Of a DNA stretch of 64,000 nt, positions 43,685 through 56,319 are shown in pieces. How positions within the stretch are numbered: the stretch's first letter is position 1; every line of letters starts with the position of its first letter. The notes below the pieces were generated by a model. That model searched no databases, was not told where the DNA came from, and saw only the letters and a list, made by a program, of their open reading frames with translations. A program made the position numbers and the translations under genes. Source of the DNA: Brachypterus glaber. Taxonomy: Eukaryota; Arthropoda; Insecta; Coleoptera; Kateretidae. The stretch lies in the NCBI GenBank assembly GCA_958510825.1, contig OY294046.1:50263794-50327793 (forward strand). Reading direction: 5' to 3'.

Positions 43685-44534
43685 GAGGTAAAAACTATTT
43701 TTTTTTCAAAAATAATGTATAAAAATTTTTCGTTTTTTTTTTAATTTTTGCTCGACATTTTTATCTCTTACCCTCCAGGGTGTCACAATTGAAGGGCTCA
43801 GGGGAAAAACGATTATCGTCCATTTTTGTCGAAAATTTTTTAGACACAGCCATCTTGTAGTTCGCGACCCAAGCTTTCAGGTGGTGTGTCAAATATAAAA
43901 AAAGACAATTAAATTGAAAAATTATCATTAGTTTAGTCTCGGGAGGGTAAGGGTTATATAAACGTGGATAGAGATTTCACATACTTACCCATTTGCATTG
44001 CATCGGTAGTTTGATTAATATATGATTAATATATGATTAATTCCACCGCAATTCAATAAGGTAATATCTCATAATCACAGATTATTATTAATCTAATTAA
44101 TCGAAACATGAAAAAATATGTTTGATAAATACAGTAACCATGGGCGTGGGTTAGCAAGGAAGCATTTATCATCCCCCTGCAAGACAGAAATTATACAAAA
44201 AATCTTTAAATATCAACATTTTTTAAATATTCTTGAAGCAAACTTAAATAATAATAGTGACCTTCATCAGGGCAGAAAGCAATTTTTTTGAAATATTACT
44301 TTAAAGCAATGTCCAAGTACATACTCAGACGTCCGTTATTAATCTCTGTCATGTTAATCATGTTACTTAAAATTGTTGGAATATTTTTATGCCACTGGCA
44401 TAATGCCAGTTTCATATTTTCCAGGTATCATAAAGGTATTTAAAGCAGAAACGAAAAATTTTAGGTTTTCTATACCTATAGTACCTAAATTCCAGTTTTC
44501 AGATTTTCAGTCAGTGGGAACCATGAAATAGCTA
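43685..44534. other. Spacer, no gene seen
   Basis: A direct repeat of ATATGATTA lies near 44018-44040. Otherwise featureless. Confidence 0.45.
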
Positions 44535-44594
44535 CCTTCCCAATTTTTATACTACGCTCATAGGAGATATGAGCGTATAAAAATTGGGAAGGCC
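44535..44594. repeat. Hairpin with ~25-bp arms
   Basis: CCTTCCCAATTTTTATACTA faces TATAAAAATTGGGAAGG, with CGCTCATA and TATGAGCG inside and a short loop. Confidence 0.85.
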
Positions 44595-44942
44595 AAATTC
44601 GATAAACTTGGAATGATCTCACAGATAGATCCAAGATAACTTGACAGGCCGAGAAAAGTGGGGGGCCAGGGCCACCGACAACCCCTTGTTAAGCCCCTCT
44701 GGTCTCCCCCCTGAAAAAGCCCTTACGACGCCTCTGACAGTAAGTATATTAAAACCTTGGTTTGTCACACACCTAGATACACATTTTTTACTGCGAATAG
44801 CGCTATCGCTGAAATATCGCATGAAATTCGCCTACAGCTCGTAATATTTAATCTTTTAATTATACATAATAGCTAAATTAAATAAATAAGCCAATTAGAA
44901 ATATATATTTTAATTAAAATCTAATAATAGTTATTTATAATA
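44595..44942. other. Spacer, short GC-rich patch
   Basis: 44655-44740 is GC-richer (GGGGGGCCAGGGCCACCGAC and onward), probably a relic of a dispersed element. No gene. Confidence 0.4.
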
Positions 44943-45056
44943 CAAGGGCGAAAGGTTAAATTTTTTAATTGAGTAGGTTTTTAGAAGCCGAGGGCCGGCC
45001 AACGGGCCGGCCGAGGGTAATAAACCTACGAAATCAAATTTTAACTTTTCGCCTGT
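44943..45056. repeat. Palindromic element with GC-rich loop
   Basis: AGGGCGAAAGGTTAAATTTT faces AAATTTTAACTTTTCGCCT; GAGTAGGTTT faces AAACCTACGA. The loop has two GGGCCGGCC motifs in a very AT-rich setting. Similar design to 46858-46994. Confidence 0.75.
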
Positions 45057-46020
45057 CTACAAAAAATGTTTTTTATTCAATTTTTACTACATAATTATAA
45101 AAAAAAATATTAAAATATATTTAATTTTAAATTGCAACAAATGTTTCCTTTTACCGTCTTATAACCTATCTAAATAACAAATTGCTAAAAAAACAATTAA
45201 ATCGGTCGTTTGCGTGCGGTTTCATTTTCAAATTATGTAGCTTAGTGTTTTGATTAATTTGTGTTAAAATGTGTTTATTATGAAAATATTAATAATTGTG
45301 AAACCGTTCTATAAATATTATAAATATTTGATTTTACAATTAAAATTTTGTTTTTGTGATTTATTTTAGTGGATGAATCCAGATTAACCGGTTAACCATA
45401 TGTTTGAGGTTATTTTATAGAAGAAATTTTGATTTATATGAAATGATTATAATACTTGTATCTGGTCAAGACCAAAAGTGAACATATGGTCATATTTCTT
45501 TATAAATATTACAGTAAAGGTAAAGCATCTTATTAAAAAAAGCTAAAAGGTCCAACTTTTCGCCCAAAAAAAACAAAAACAAAAAGTGACGCTTTTAGAA
45601 TCAATTGAAAAAAAATATTGTAAATTTACTCCCTGCAGCTCCAGTGGTAAGAGTTAATATTTTTTTAATTCTCATAATTTTTTTTGGATTTGAGTCGCTA
45701 AATCAATAATTTTTTTAGGTTATTTTCGGACGATTAAAGGACACTAAAATAAAAATTCCCCCATATACATAAAGAAGCAAATTAACGCACAACATTTAAA
45801 ATTTATTACAAAAAGGTAGAAAATGACAGGAAAGTCCAGAAAAAAATCATAAAAAGACTGGATATTTCGAAAAAAAGACTTTTCTGAAGAAAGTGTCCTT
45901 TTACTCATACAGTCCTGGATTCTATATACTTAGTATCCTTATCAAGAATTCCCTATACAATTTTACAGTAGTTAGAATATCTACTCTAGCTATTATTTTT
46001 TACCGTATATATTTAAAGTA
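45057..46020. other. AT-rich spacer, no gene seen
   Basis: No element recognised. Confidence 0.45.
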
Positions 46021-46278
46021 AACCCAACGAACTAATAACTCTTCTCTCTAGAATAGGCATTTAATTCGTAAAAACTGACAAAAACGTGGCTAACATATAC
46101 ATTCGTCTGTCTTACTTGCACAGCTTTGTTCTAACAGAGACAAAAATAACAGTTGCTGCTTATTGTTATTGTTCAGTCCTGAATATACCTACTATTTGTT
46201 TACAAACAAACCGATATGTTGGCGATGCTTTATATTAACGGTATTCTAGAGAGAAGAGTTATTAGTTCGTTGAGTAAA
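46021..46278. mobile_element. Element with 37-bp inverted repeats
   Basis: CCCAACGAACTAATAACTCT through CTCTAGAATA (46023-46055) is repeated inverted as TATTCTAGAGAGAAGAGTTA through GTTCGTTGAG (46240-46274). The interior is ~185 bases and non-coding. No target duplication identified. Confidence 0.7.
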
Positions 46279-46857
46279 TCCTTTATTATATTATTCACAG
46301 GGCCAGCGCTAGAATATTATACGGTAGTTTCAAATTTTCAAAAAAAAAAATCAAAAATCATCCTAAAAAAAATTTTTGGATATAAATTTGTTTCATGAAA
46401 AAATAAGCAACTTTTTTTTCAAATGTTCGTCTATCTGTCCGTCTGTTTGTCTGATGTCACGATTCTTATGAACGCGATAACTCAAGAACGAATAATCCGA
46501 TCGTATTGAAATTTTCAGAAAAAATAAATTTCTTTTATCATATTATGGAAGATCCCTATTGTTTTTGAAAGTAATCCCCCCAAAAACAAAAAAGGAATGG
46601 GCGGTTAAACCTAAAAAAAATCGAAAAATGCTGATTAACGTTTTTTTTTTTCAGGAAAAATTACTTTTATTATAAGGATCAATTCTAGAAGAAAAAAAAT
46701 AATAATAATAAATAATTAAAAATTTTGAATTTTTTTTATTTTTTTTTTTCGTTTTTCGTTTTTCGCAAAAAGAAATTTAATAAAAAATAATTGAAAATTA
46801 AAAAAAAAAATTATTTCAATAATTTTTCATTTTTCAAAAAAGATCATTTAAAAAAAA
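46279..46857. other. Spacer with diverged dispersed repeat and A/T runs
   Basis: 46430-46560 (GCGATAACTCAAGAACGAAT, ATTGAAATTTTCAGAA) resembles the 38-kb repeat family. 46620-46860 is low-complexity A and T runs. Confidence 0.5.
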
Positions 46858-46994
46858 ATAGTATATTGTTTTACTAAGAGGAAAAGTGAAGCTTGTTTTT
46901 AATAGTCTGTAGAATTTACGGACGACGCGAAGCGGAGTCCGGAAACTATAGACGATTAAAAAAAAACACTTTTCCTCTGAGTGAAACATATTAT
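46858..46994. repeat. Palindromic element with GC-rich loop
   Basis: GAGGAAAAGTG faces CACTTTTCCTC, TGTTTTACTAAG faces CTGAGTGAAACA, and the loop is CGGACGACGCGAAGCGGAGT. A probable small foldback element. Confidence 0.7.
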
Positions 46995-47779
46995 TTTTTC
47001 TTCAAGCATAAATTTTTGAATTTAATTTATTCAGTAATAAAGTACCTATGTGTTTTTTTATTAAAATAGGCCAATAAAACCCTTTCAAAATAAACTTAAA
47101 CCTTCCTTAGCTCATTTTAAATTTTTTCGGAGGCTAAATCTTATACTTTTCGCGATTTCGATGGGAACTTGTCTAATGTAGCATTTGCAATTTGGGAGAG
47201 ATTTGTAGGTGTATAAACCATATATTCTTCTTCAATCATTTTTAATCAATTTCACACAAGGTTTTTGCACAGAATCTCGAGTCAACCACCTGTTTACATA
47301 ATAAACAAACAAGTCTGAAGTATGGCTGTCATCAAAGTCAAAGAGTGCAGTGGTGGTTTTGCTAACTAACTTTTTTACGGCGTACAACAATGAACTCATT
47401 TTTTACTGTAAAAAAATAGATCACTTCTAACTAGTGTGTTCAGTTGTAAAATATGAACATTTTAGTACGCTTGAAGAAAAAATATTTTTTTTTTTATTTT
47501 TTTTAGTATTTGGGAAATGCAATATACTATTTACTGTGAATGATATATAATGGAATGCGTAGCATAACATATCTTTACGGCTTGTTTTATATTGATATTT
47601 TGTGCGTAAAGAACGTTAATGCTTCTAGAATTCTACATCCTGCAGTAAATAAACCATTATGAAACCGGTAATTTACGACAAAAATAATTCACTCATAGCC
47701 ATGTCGATAGTTGCGTACACCTAATTGGTATCGAGCATAATTAAGTGTGAAAACTAGTTGATATATTTTTACTTTCACC
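46995..47779. other. Spacer, no gene seen
   Basis: 47549-47605 (GGAATGCGTAGCATAACATA, TTTACGGCTTG) has a relative at 57481-57530, so part of this is dispersed repeat. Confidence 0.45.
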
Positions 47780-47960
47780 GTAATTGTGCGAATACGCACC
47801 GGATTCGAAGGACCAATGGCGGGCCGGCCGCCCTACCCTCCGGCCAATAGTTTCGCTACGTGCCCTGCCCGGAGTCGAAATAGAAACTCCCGGATTCGTT
47901 CGACTATCACGCACAATACTAGACCATTTTTTTGCCAAGGCGTTTATTGATCCGGTAGCG
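47780..47960. other. GC-rich island, possible promoter or SINE-like fragment
   Basis: The only sizeable GC-rich block in the middle of the window. It contains two CCAAT motifs (GACCAATGGCGG and GGCCAATAG) and GGGCCGGCCGCC. The minus strand has TAGCGAAACTATTGG upstream of CCTTCGAATCCGG, weakly like tRNA A and B boxes. Short open frames in both directions are uninformative. Confidence 0.3.
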
Positions 47961-48119
47961 GAGTAATGCAATTTAATTTTTTCTATACTAACTTTAGAAT
48001 TAACTATTTTCTTGTTTTTAATGCGAGAAACTGATTTTCTTCACCTGGAGCAATATTATTTTTCTTCTACCTGCCGTAGCTATGGGGAGGGATGAAGGGA
48101 GCCTCCCCCCCACCTATCT

Positions 48120-48600
48120 TAAAATCAAAAAAGTTGCATATTTCATGGATTAAAAACATAAAAGTTGCATATTTCATGGGTTAAAAAAAAATAAAACAAT
48201 AAATTTTTAATTTTTGGAAAAAATGTTTTAAATTTTATGGCTTAAAAATATAAAAGTTGGGATTTTTAAACCTTAGAATAAAAATAAAAATTTGCATATT
48301 TCATGGATTAAAAATATAAAAGTTGCATATTTTTTCATGGGATAAACATAATAAAATAATACATTTTTAATTTTGGGAAAAAAGTGGCAAATTTCATGTA
48401 TAAAAAATATAAAAGTTGGGATTTTCAAAAAACTTGCATATTTCGAGGATTCAAAATATAAAACTTGCATATTTCATGGGTTAAAAATAATAAAATTATA
48501 AATTTTTAATCTTGTGAAAAAAGTTGTAAACTTCATAGATTAAGAAATATAAAAGTAAGGATTTTTCAAACCTTAAAAAAATATAAATAACTTAACCAGA
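48120..48600. repeat. Tandem repeat, GCATATTTCATGG-type units
   Basis: AAAAGTTGCATATTTCATGG recurs every ~33 bases in places, within a larger ~165-bp unit that also has AAATTTTTAATTTTKGGAAA. Confidence 0.8.
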
Positions 48601-48674
48601 AGGTATAATTGGATAGAACTTTTTTTTTGAGTTCTGAGAAAGGGTGGGACCTTTTTTTTTTAGTCATGAACTTT

Positions 48675-48818
48675 TTTTTGTCGAGGAAAAAAGTTGTGTT
48701 TTTAGGCTAAAAAAAGTTGTAATTTTTGACCTCCTCCCCCCCCACCAAATCTCCTTCGCTACGGCCCTGCCTGCAGTTAATGAAAACTGCTAATACCTGT
48801 ATTTTAATACGTTACTGC

Positions 48819-48849
<31 letters not shown>

Positions 48850-49085
48850 TTTCGACATGAGGTACAGACGGGATTAACCCAACTTTTTATTGTCGAGGAA
48901 CAAAGTTGTGTTTTTAGGCTAAAAAAAGTTGTAATTTTTGACCTCCTCCCCCCCCCCACCAAATCTCCTTCGCTACGGCCCTGCCTGCAGTTAATGAAAA
49001 CTGCTAATACCTGTATTTCAATACGTTACTGCTTATTTATTTATTTATTTATTTATTTCGACATGAGGTACAGACGGGATTAACC
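48675..49085. repeat. ~213-bp tandem duplication with TTTA microsatellite
   Basis: TCGAGGAAMAAAGTTGTGTT begins at 48679 and 48892. Both copies run through CTCCTTCGCTACGGCCCTGC, a TTTA run of different length, and CGACATGAGGTACAGACGGG. Confidence 0.9.
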
Positions 49086-49709
49086 CAAAATAGTACCCAC
49101 AAAGTAATTCAAGTTGTACAAAAAAGTTTTTAGCTTATTTTAATTAAAAAAATATGGTCTCAAAAGTAAAAAACATTGACTAAAACTGCACATTTAGGTT
49201 TTTTAAACAAAATGTATTAGATGATATTCGTGTTTATTAAAGTACTTTGGTGTTTATCATGACAACAGCAGTTCACCCAATTTGTAATAATTAGTTTACT
49301 GGTCTCTATTTTTCATAACAGGTTAGGTCCAGGCGTGAAAACAGTGGGACAAGAAATCACCTACTTCCCAAACTTTATTAATACATGTAATTTATGTATT
49401 ACATATACAATTGCGAATAAAATATATTACGATCAGTAATGTGAGCATTGCAAGAGTTTATCATGCAAGTTACAGGTGAGTTTGAGAGCAATTTGTATTT
49501 TTAAATGGGGCTACTAACAATTCTCGAATATACCCTTAGAAAATACACGATTGTTGACAATTCTGCTAATCAAGTCGAGCAGGGGCGCCCGGAGGATTTT
49601 TGATAGAGGGGGGGGGACAAGCCTATTCGGGTTTACAACTTTATCAACAAAAAACGCCAGTCTTTTTTCAGGGGGTTAAATGAAAGAGCTTGAGTGTCAT
49701 CACCATCTT
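49086..49709. other. Spacer, no gene seen
   Basis: CAGGGGCGCCCGGAGGATTT at 49580 followed by a G run resembles a broken hAT-like end. Confidence 0.45.
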
Positions 49710-50340
49710 CGATACACATTAAGCGACGCAGGCTTTTTTTTAATTTTCAAGTTCACGTATTTTCCTAGCATCAATTTAAAAAGAAAATTATTAATAAAAC
49801 TTTAAATAACTAGAGGAAATCCCTAAAAAAACAACATATCATTTTTAGCGCCGCAGGTCCAAACCTTTAGAAATATATAGGTGCCGCATTTCTAAGATTG
49901 CATGTATGCAAACTATTGAATATAATATATATTAATTAAAATTGTTTGAACTTTCACCTTTGTTCTAACCATTTTTGCGCCGCAGGCGAATTTTTTTAGA
50001 ATTTTTAATGACACGCATTTTCTGAACAACTGTAACTCTTAAGCTTAGAATTAAAAAAAAATATTTTAAAAAACCTTTTAATTAAAATTTATGGTCGGCA
50101 CTCGGACTCTCGGAGCTCGATAATCATGTTATTGTTCCGCAGGCGAATACTTTTATAAATCATTTTTCAAACACCTCAGAATTTTCAAAGTATATTAAAA
50201 TTATTTATAAGTTATTTAAAACTAGTTTATTATAGATTTGCGGTCCGTAGCAATTTCCAGCGCCGCAGGCATTTTTTTAGAAATCTGAAGGACCAAACAC
50301 TTTAAAATTGTAACAAAACAAAATAATATATATCTGAAAA
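49710..50340. repeat. Satellite-like array, ~127-bp unit marked by GCGCCGCAGGC
   Basis: The 11-mer GCGCCGCAGGC or close variants lie at 49723, 49848, 49977, about 50134 and 50260 (spacings 125, 129, 157, 126). Each is followed by TTTTTTAGAA-like sequence and CACTTT/CACATTT. The rest of each unit is diverged and AT-rich. Confidence 0.75.
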
Positions 50341-52408
50341 GCTGGGGGGAGCAATATCGCGAGCTTTTTACGTAAAATGACGTACGACAAAGGCGTTGAA
50401 TGTTTCAGAATGATCAACAAAACGCGATCATAACAAATGAAAATCTACATGTTGACATGTCCAGAACACGCAAACTCTATTATTTATTGCTTACTTCTGC
50501 GGTTTTGTAAATGGGCAGACCCAATGGTTCGGAAACCACAAAAATCGAAACATATGGAAGAATTATCATTAATTTTAATATATTTGTATTGATAAATATC
50601 CTATCAATTGATCAATAAAAAAGCAAACCGGAAATAAATTATTTCAAGTATTTCATTGAGTCAGGGGCTGGAAAGTTATGAATAACAACTTAGGTACGTA
50701 AGTTATCCTAAAGTGGAATTGACAACTTTTTTCTATTGAAGATTTACTACCAATACCAACTTTTTTTCTTATAATAACCAGCAACTGATGATCAAAAAAA
50801 AAAGCGTATCAGCTCAAATGTTTGGCACTTTTTAATTGAAAAATTAATAAACTATTCAATTTTCCAAAATTTTTTGACGTGATTGCGGGGTGTTTTCCCT
50901 CCCGCCATCTCCCCTCTTTTACTTTAAAAACTTCATAAAACTTTAAAGGCAAGGTCGATATTACCAGAATAATGTTTAAGACAATATTAAAATATCTGTC
51001 TTGGATGAACGAAAGGACTTTTTCCTAAAAATTCTGGATTTTTTTTAATAATTTCGTTGGAATACATATTTCTTTGGAATCGGTTGACCTAATTTTTTTT
51101 TGTCGCAACTGGTTGCAATTCCTAAATCCCCAAATTATGGTACAGTTTTGATCTTTCGACTCGAAAGTTATTGTGTTCACATACGAACAGATGTGAACAT
51201 TCTTATAAATTTTTTGTAACTTTTTTATGAATTATTTATATTATAATAATATATTATTATACTATACATAATATGTACATATTATGTACATATTATATAT
51301 AGTATATATACTAGTAGTCGATCATTTCTCCTTGGCAGAAGAACAATGAAGTATATTAATACCTATCTAAGTCAATATTTTATGTAAAAAGACGAAATAA
51401 AAATTTATAAAAATAAAATTTTGAAAATAGTGTTATGTCAAAAATACGACGCGCGGCAACGACCTAGCCCACAACAATTTCAGTTGTAATGTCTCAGACA
51501 GAAAACGTAAAATAAAACTAAACCGTGAAAATATTTAATGCATCGCACTAGAATAGGATACTCTATGCATAACGATAATTTATTGCGAAAATAAAAAAAA
51601 TCAGTTGATTTTTGAATTTCCGTACGAACGAAGTTACAGATCTGTTTAGACCAAACATTAAACTTTTTAGATTAGTTACTAAATATGAACGCCATTCCCT
51701 TTTCTCAGAAAATTTCTTAAGGATAGTAATCAAGGGTTGAAATTCGTTTGGATTTTTTTTTCGCAGGCCTATCGGCCGTCATTTACTATGGCCGTAGGTA
51801 GGAGTGATATTTTTCTACGACTGCTTTAGAATGTAAGCAAATACACACACTTTTCAAACACAGAATGAATTCATTCTAGCTCTAGATACGGTATGAATAT
51901 TCCGTATCAAGTGTTAAAATGAGCACATGTAGTGCCATCTCTTGTTTATAAAAGTAAAGAAAATTGTAGCAAAATTAGCAAAAATATATATATTTTACCA
52001 TGAAATATTGAATAATTTAATGCAATTTAAAGTTTTGCGTTAAAATTACATAAAGTTTATTAGTTTTTATTAGTATTTGATCAGTTTTTTATCAATTTAG
52101 TTCAAAAAATTAAAACTACTCTATCTATTGTTAAATATTTAAACCTGATATCTGTCACAACAATCTGACATAACCTTCAATTTTTGCATTATAATTTGTA
52201 AATATATGCTAAAATTAAATAAAAATCTTTTTTAAGTACTGATTTGATACAATTATTAAATAACATTAATTGCTTTATTTAAAAATATGTGTTTTGTTGG
52301 TTTTACAATGTCGAGTCACAAAAAAAATTGTTTTTAACCTTGTCCGCAGTTTAAAGCCATACAGTGTTTCATATTTGCAGTCGAAGAAAAAGTATAGTCT
52401 ACAACACG
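50341..52408. other. Long spacer, no gene seen
   Basis: 51230-51315 is an AT-only stretch with ATATGTACATATTATGTACA repeats. 51888-51912 has a short GATACGGTATGAATATTCCG inverted repeat. No recognisable coding sequence. Confidence 0.5.
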
Positions 52409-52504
52409 TATGGAATAGTCATTCCGCGCTCGCGGGACCGTCATACTCGCCTGCCGGCTCGTATGACAAACTTTCCACTCGCGCGGAATATTGTCTATTC
52501 CATA
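52409..52504. repeat. Palindromic element, 96 bp
   Basis: TATGGAATAG and ATTCCGCGC face GCGCGGAATATTGTC and CTATTCCATA; the inner GTCATACTCGCC faces CTCGTATGAC. GC-rich core in an AT-rich setting. Confidence 0.75.
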
Positions 52505-54449
52505 CTAGTTATAGAATATGCTATTTTATTTCGCGCAGAAAAAGCAACAAGTGGTGGCTTAAAAAATGTTGACATTAAATTAAGCAAAATAAAAAAAAGG
52601 AAAGTTATTTTTTATGAAATATAATGATTTTAGTACGCTCTATAGTATAGTCTAACACAAGGTAGGTGAGCTACGACGAAAGGGGGGAGGGGAGATGCAA
52701 AAAAACACAGAACACCAACAAAAAACGCTCCGGTTAAAGCGAATTCAGTGTAAATGTGGTGGTACTTAGAATTTATATTTAGCTTTAATTTTTTGCCGCA
52801 TTCTTTCGGTAGCTTTAGAATTGTGTGTCAAACAATACGGTCACCGCACTGCAGTGGAAAAATGGAGCGTAACATTTAGGGGTACAGCAAAGGGAGGGGG
52901 GCGATCATGTAAAAACGTGCATTTTCTGATAAAAACGAACCGTTTGCAAAAATGGTACCAAGTAAGAATTGCTTAAAAACGCCATGAGCTTTAGGACTGC
53001 GAAGAATATAATAAGCAATTTCTCTCCTGCCGACACCAAGTCTGTAAACTCTAAAACCCTGGAAACGCGTAGTAAACGATGGCTCTCGGTTGTTTTTCTC
53101 TTATTTTCCGCGTATTATTTAATTTCCACACAGCTGTTTTCCACTGACTACACAAATTCCACATCATTCTTGCGTCTGGGCCGCGTCAAAATTTCTTTTT
53201 TTCACGCCCGTTTGTTTCCTCGTGTTGGCAGCAATGTGGCGTGCCGCCTCTGATGTTGGACCAAATTATAAGATACACTGACAAAACTAGTTGTCATATA
53301 TTTTAGTAATTTTGTCATTACAAAAACTACGATAGATTTATTTTTATTTCTTTCCTCGAGAAGGCCTCATGTACACTATAACATTTTGCCGTGTTTTGGT
53401 ACTTGATCGGGTTGGGTATGTGTGCATCTATAGTAACTACAGTGTACTAGAGCAACTCTCTATCTACCGTAGATATCACGTTTAACTAACAGGGCACAAA
53501 AATCGATAAGATGCCTGTCTGTCTTACAGAGATTGTTACAAACTTGCCAAATACCTAGAAGTCTAAAACTTCCCTAGAAATACAGAGTGATGGGCCTTTG
53601 AGGGGTCGTTACCGGCCAGGAAAGGGCCAGCACTCTATCTGTGTAGGGTTGTTATGCACAATACGAACCGCTGATGAGAAAACTCTGAAACCCTAGATTT
53701 TTTTCGAGGGACAAAAAAATCTTCATTTACAAAAACCTGCACGGGCTTATATATGAGCTTTTCTGTTGAAAACAGACTTAACGGTAGAAAATTATCTACT
53801 TGGCCACCGATAAGATTTTTGAAACAGGCATTTTTGGCTTAACAGAAAAGCCCATTGATAACAAAATTCGTGATCGCCCCGTATAGGTCATTGTGTTCGG
53901 CACCGTGATCGAATGAGGCAATAACTTACGAACCCGCGCAAAATAAATCTCGCAACTGTCTCGGTATTTTTGCGGGCAGAAACGTCTTATTTACATGGCC
54001 GTTCTCACTTATGCTTATTTTGCGAATACCGATGGAGATAAATTGGTTTATTGTGTACAGATATTGGCGATAAATAAGAATCACGACGGAACGACACACC
54101 GAAGACTCACCCCGAACATACCTTTGTATAAGTACTCCTCGTTTTTGAAGAAAGGAAGAGTCGAAATTCGATAAACGTCAAAAACTATGCCAAAATTTCT
54201 ACTCCGAGAAAGGACCCCGCACTGAAAAAATAAACCGATTTGCCCAAGCGTGTACGCACTTGAACCAATTGCGTCATGCATTTGATATATGCCAAATGCA
54301 TGGCACGATTGGGGCAAATTCAAGGCGCATTTGGGATAAACGCCTAAAATTCCTTATTTCAAAAGCGTATGTTCTTGTCATAAAAGCACAGCATTCTGCA
54401 TGATTTTAAGGCAAAGTCTCAACTCTGTCTTCAAGGTTCATTATAATTT
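52505..54449. other. Long spacer, less AT-rich, no gene seen
   Basis: 53582-53637 has a hairpin (AGAGTGATGGGCCTTT and AAAGGGCCAGCACTCT). 53000-54340 has ordinary dinucleotide use and longer chance frames on both strands, but none with a motif or a good start context. Confidence 0.45.
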
Positions 54450-54570
54450 TTTAATAAAGCACTGCGAATTTGAGACAAAAGCAATGCAAATTTGCTACAA
54501 AGGCCAGTGAATTTTCTACAAAAGCACTGCGAATTTGCGGTAAAAGTATTGCGAATTTGTCCTGAAAACA
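54450..54570. repeat. Short tandem repeat, ~26-bp unit
   Basis: Variants of ACAAAAGCACTGCGAATTTG recur about five times between 54457 and 54560. Confidence 0.7.
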
Positions 54571-54964
54571 TGCGAGTTTATCTGTATATATGGGGCGATC
54601 AGATATGCGAATCCCTCAAAAACTTTTTTAACCGACTAGCAAAGAAGTTTTTGGGGTACACATAACTTATCGCCCTGTGCAGATAAGTTCGCGTGCTTTT
54701 AGGAGAAATTCGCCGGGGTTTTATTCCATCGCAACGTCTCAAAGAAACTAGAAACTCTAATTATAAAAAAAGTCCATCTGAAAATATTTTCACCTAAACA
54801 TAATGTTGGTATAAGTAGAAAGTAAACAAGAAAAGTATCGAAAAAAAAGATTTATTGGTTTTCATCGTAACATAATTATAATATAAAAATAAAAGTCTTT
54901 CAAAGATAACTTATACTAAATAAAAAAAAACTCCTTAATTATTAAAAATCAACAAACTTAGGTA

Positions 54965-55210
54965 CTAACAAGAACTGAAATGTTTGACAAAAAGTACCTT
55001 GTTGAAAGTAGAAAAAAATAAAAAGATCACTCTCTGGTAGTTTTGTATATCACCTACTTGAGTTTGCCTAAGAAAAAAACCTTAGCTATTTAAATTAAAC
55101 AAAACCACTAATATAAACTAAAAAGTTTGAAAAAAAATTCCTTGTTGAAGGTAAAAAATAAATAAAAAGATCACTCTTCAGTGGTTTTGTATATTACTTA
55201 AGTTTATAAC
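54965..55210. repeat. ~141-bp direct repeat, two copies
   Basis: CCTTGTTGAARGTAGAAAAA-type sequence and AAATAAAAAGATCACTCTYY followed by GTTTTGTATAT occur at 55000-55065 and 55140-55206. Confidence 0.75.
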
Positions 55211-55544
55211 TTATAAGTTTGTATCATCAATTTATTCTAATAAAATCAGTCTTTACTGGTTTTGTACTAAGTACTCAGACTTATCTAATAAGAACTTGAT
55301 AACGTTTCAATATCTACTGAACACACACAAAAGTGGCTCAAACGACACCCCGCCAAGAATTCTTCTACATTGTCACTATTCATCATGCACTCTGACCATA
55401 AAACCAAAAAAAAAACGGGAAAAATACACGCATCTGCGTTCAGTATCGATGTTCAAGCGAGACTGATGGTGGCCACCGGGTACCGGCGTGTGGAGGTGTA
55501 TACGAAACTACGCCTCTCGGAATGTACCTATGCCAAAAGCACCG
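55211..55544. other. Spacer, no gene seen
   Basis: No structure recognised. Confidence 0.4.
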
Positions 55545-55775
55545 ACTTTCTACCAAAAGCATGGTCTTTAGGTGTAAATTTCCGAATTTGACATAAAATC
55601 ATCTCATTTAACTCTGAAGGCATAGGAGAAAAAACACGCAGAAATTGGGGCAAATTCAGTAATTTTGTGCTAAAGACCGACTTTCTAACAAAAGTATGGC
55701 TTTAGCCTGAAAATCCAAAATTTGACATAAAAGCATCTCATTTGGCTCGAATGCATAACAGGGCAAATGCACGAT
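55545..55775. repeat. ~132-bp direct repeat, two copies
   Basis: ACCGACTTTCTAMCAAAAGY through TTGACATAAAAKCATCTCAT occurs at 55542-55610 and 55677-55742. Confidence 0.75.
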
Positions 55776-55973
55776 GAATTTGACCCAATTGCAGTGGTTT
55801 TGTTTAGCGCAAAAGCAGTACCATTGAAATTAAGGAGTCTCCCTTGCCACAAACGCAAAAACGGCAAATGCACGGATTCATTCGCCATTAAAGCATCAGT
55901 TTTTTCAGTGCGCACATTTACTGAGGAAAATGTATTTCCGCAGTTTACGCTGACATTTTGATATGTTTTGATA

Positions 55974-56150
55974 TGTTTTTCAAGCAAGATAGTAAATTAA
56001 AAATCGCACATTGGATTTGCGAATATACTAGGTAGTTTATTTTATAAAACATAACTATATTCTATACACAAACATATACTATTCAAACCTGTTGTAAAAA
56101 TATTTACTGTGCGATTTTTAATTAACTATCCTGTTTGAAAAAACAGACCA
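55974..56150. mobile_element. TA-flanked MITE, copy 4 (damaged)
   Basis: Same family as 30044-30763, orientation of copy 3. The left end is missing its first bases and an internal piece after ATCGCACA is deleted. The right end TGAAAAAACAGACCA is intact and followed by TA. Confidence 0.8.
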
Positions 56151-56287
56151 TAGTCCTTAGTGGCCAGGTCACAACCTCGGCTGATCGACTGTTTTGGTGC
56201 AATTACCGTTTAAAAACAGGCCTGTTTTCCTTGCATTAATAGACTGTTTCAGGAAAACGAAAAATATTAGAGCAACAATTTTTACTG

Positions 56288-56319
56288 CCGGTTGTCATAG
56301 TGGACACTATGACAACCGA
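56288..56319. repeat. Short perfect hairpin
   Basis: CCGGTTGTCATAGTG faces CACTATGACAACCG at the left edge of the LINE fragment. Confidence 0.7.

Noticed and set aside
52270..52624. Two overlapping plus-strand frames near a GC-rich core
   Set aside because: They run across a 96-bp palindromic element and show no known motif.
52969..53253. 94-codon plus-strand frame
   Set aside because: No recognisable domain; the region is less AT-rich, so chance frames are longer.
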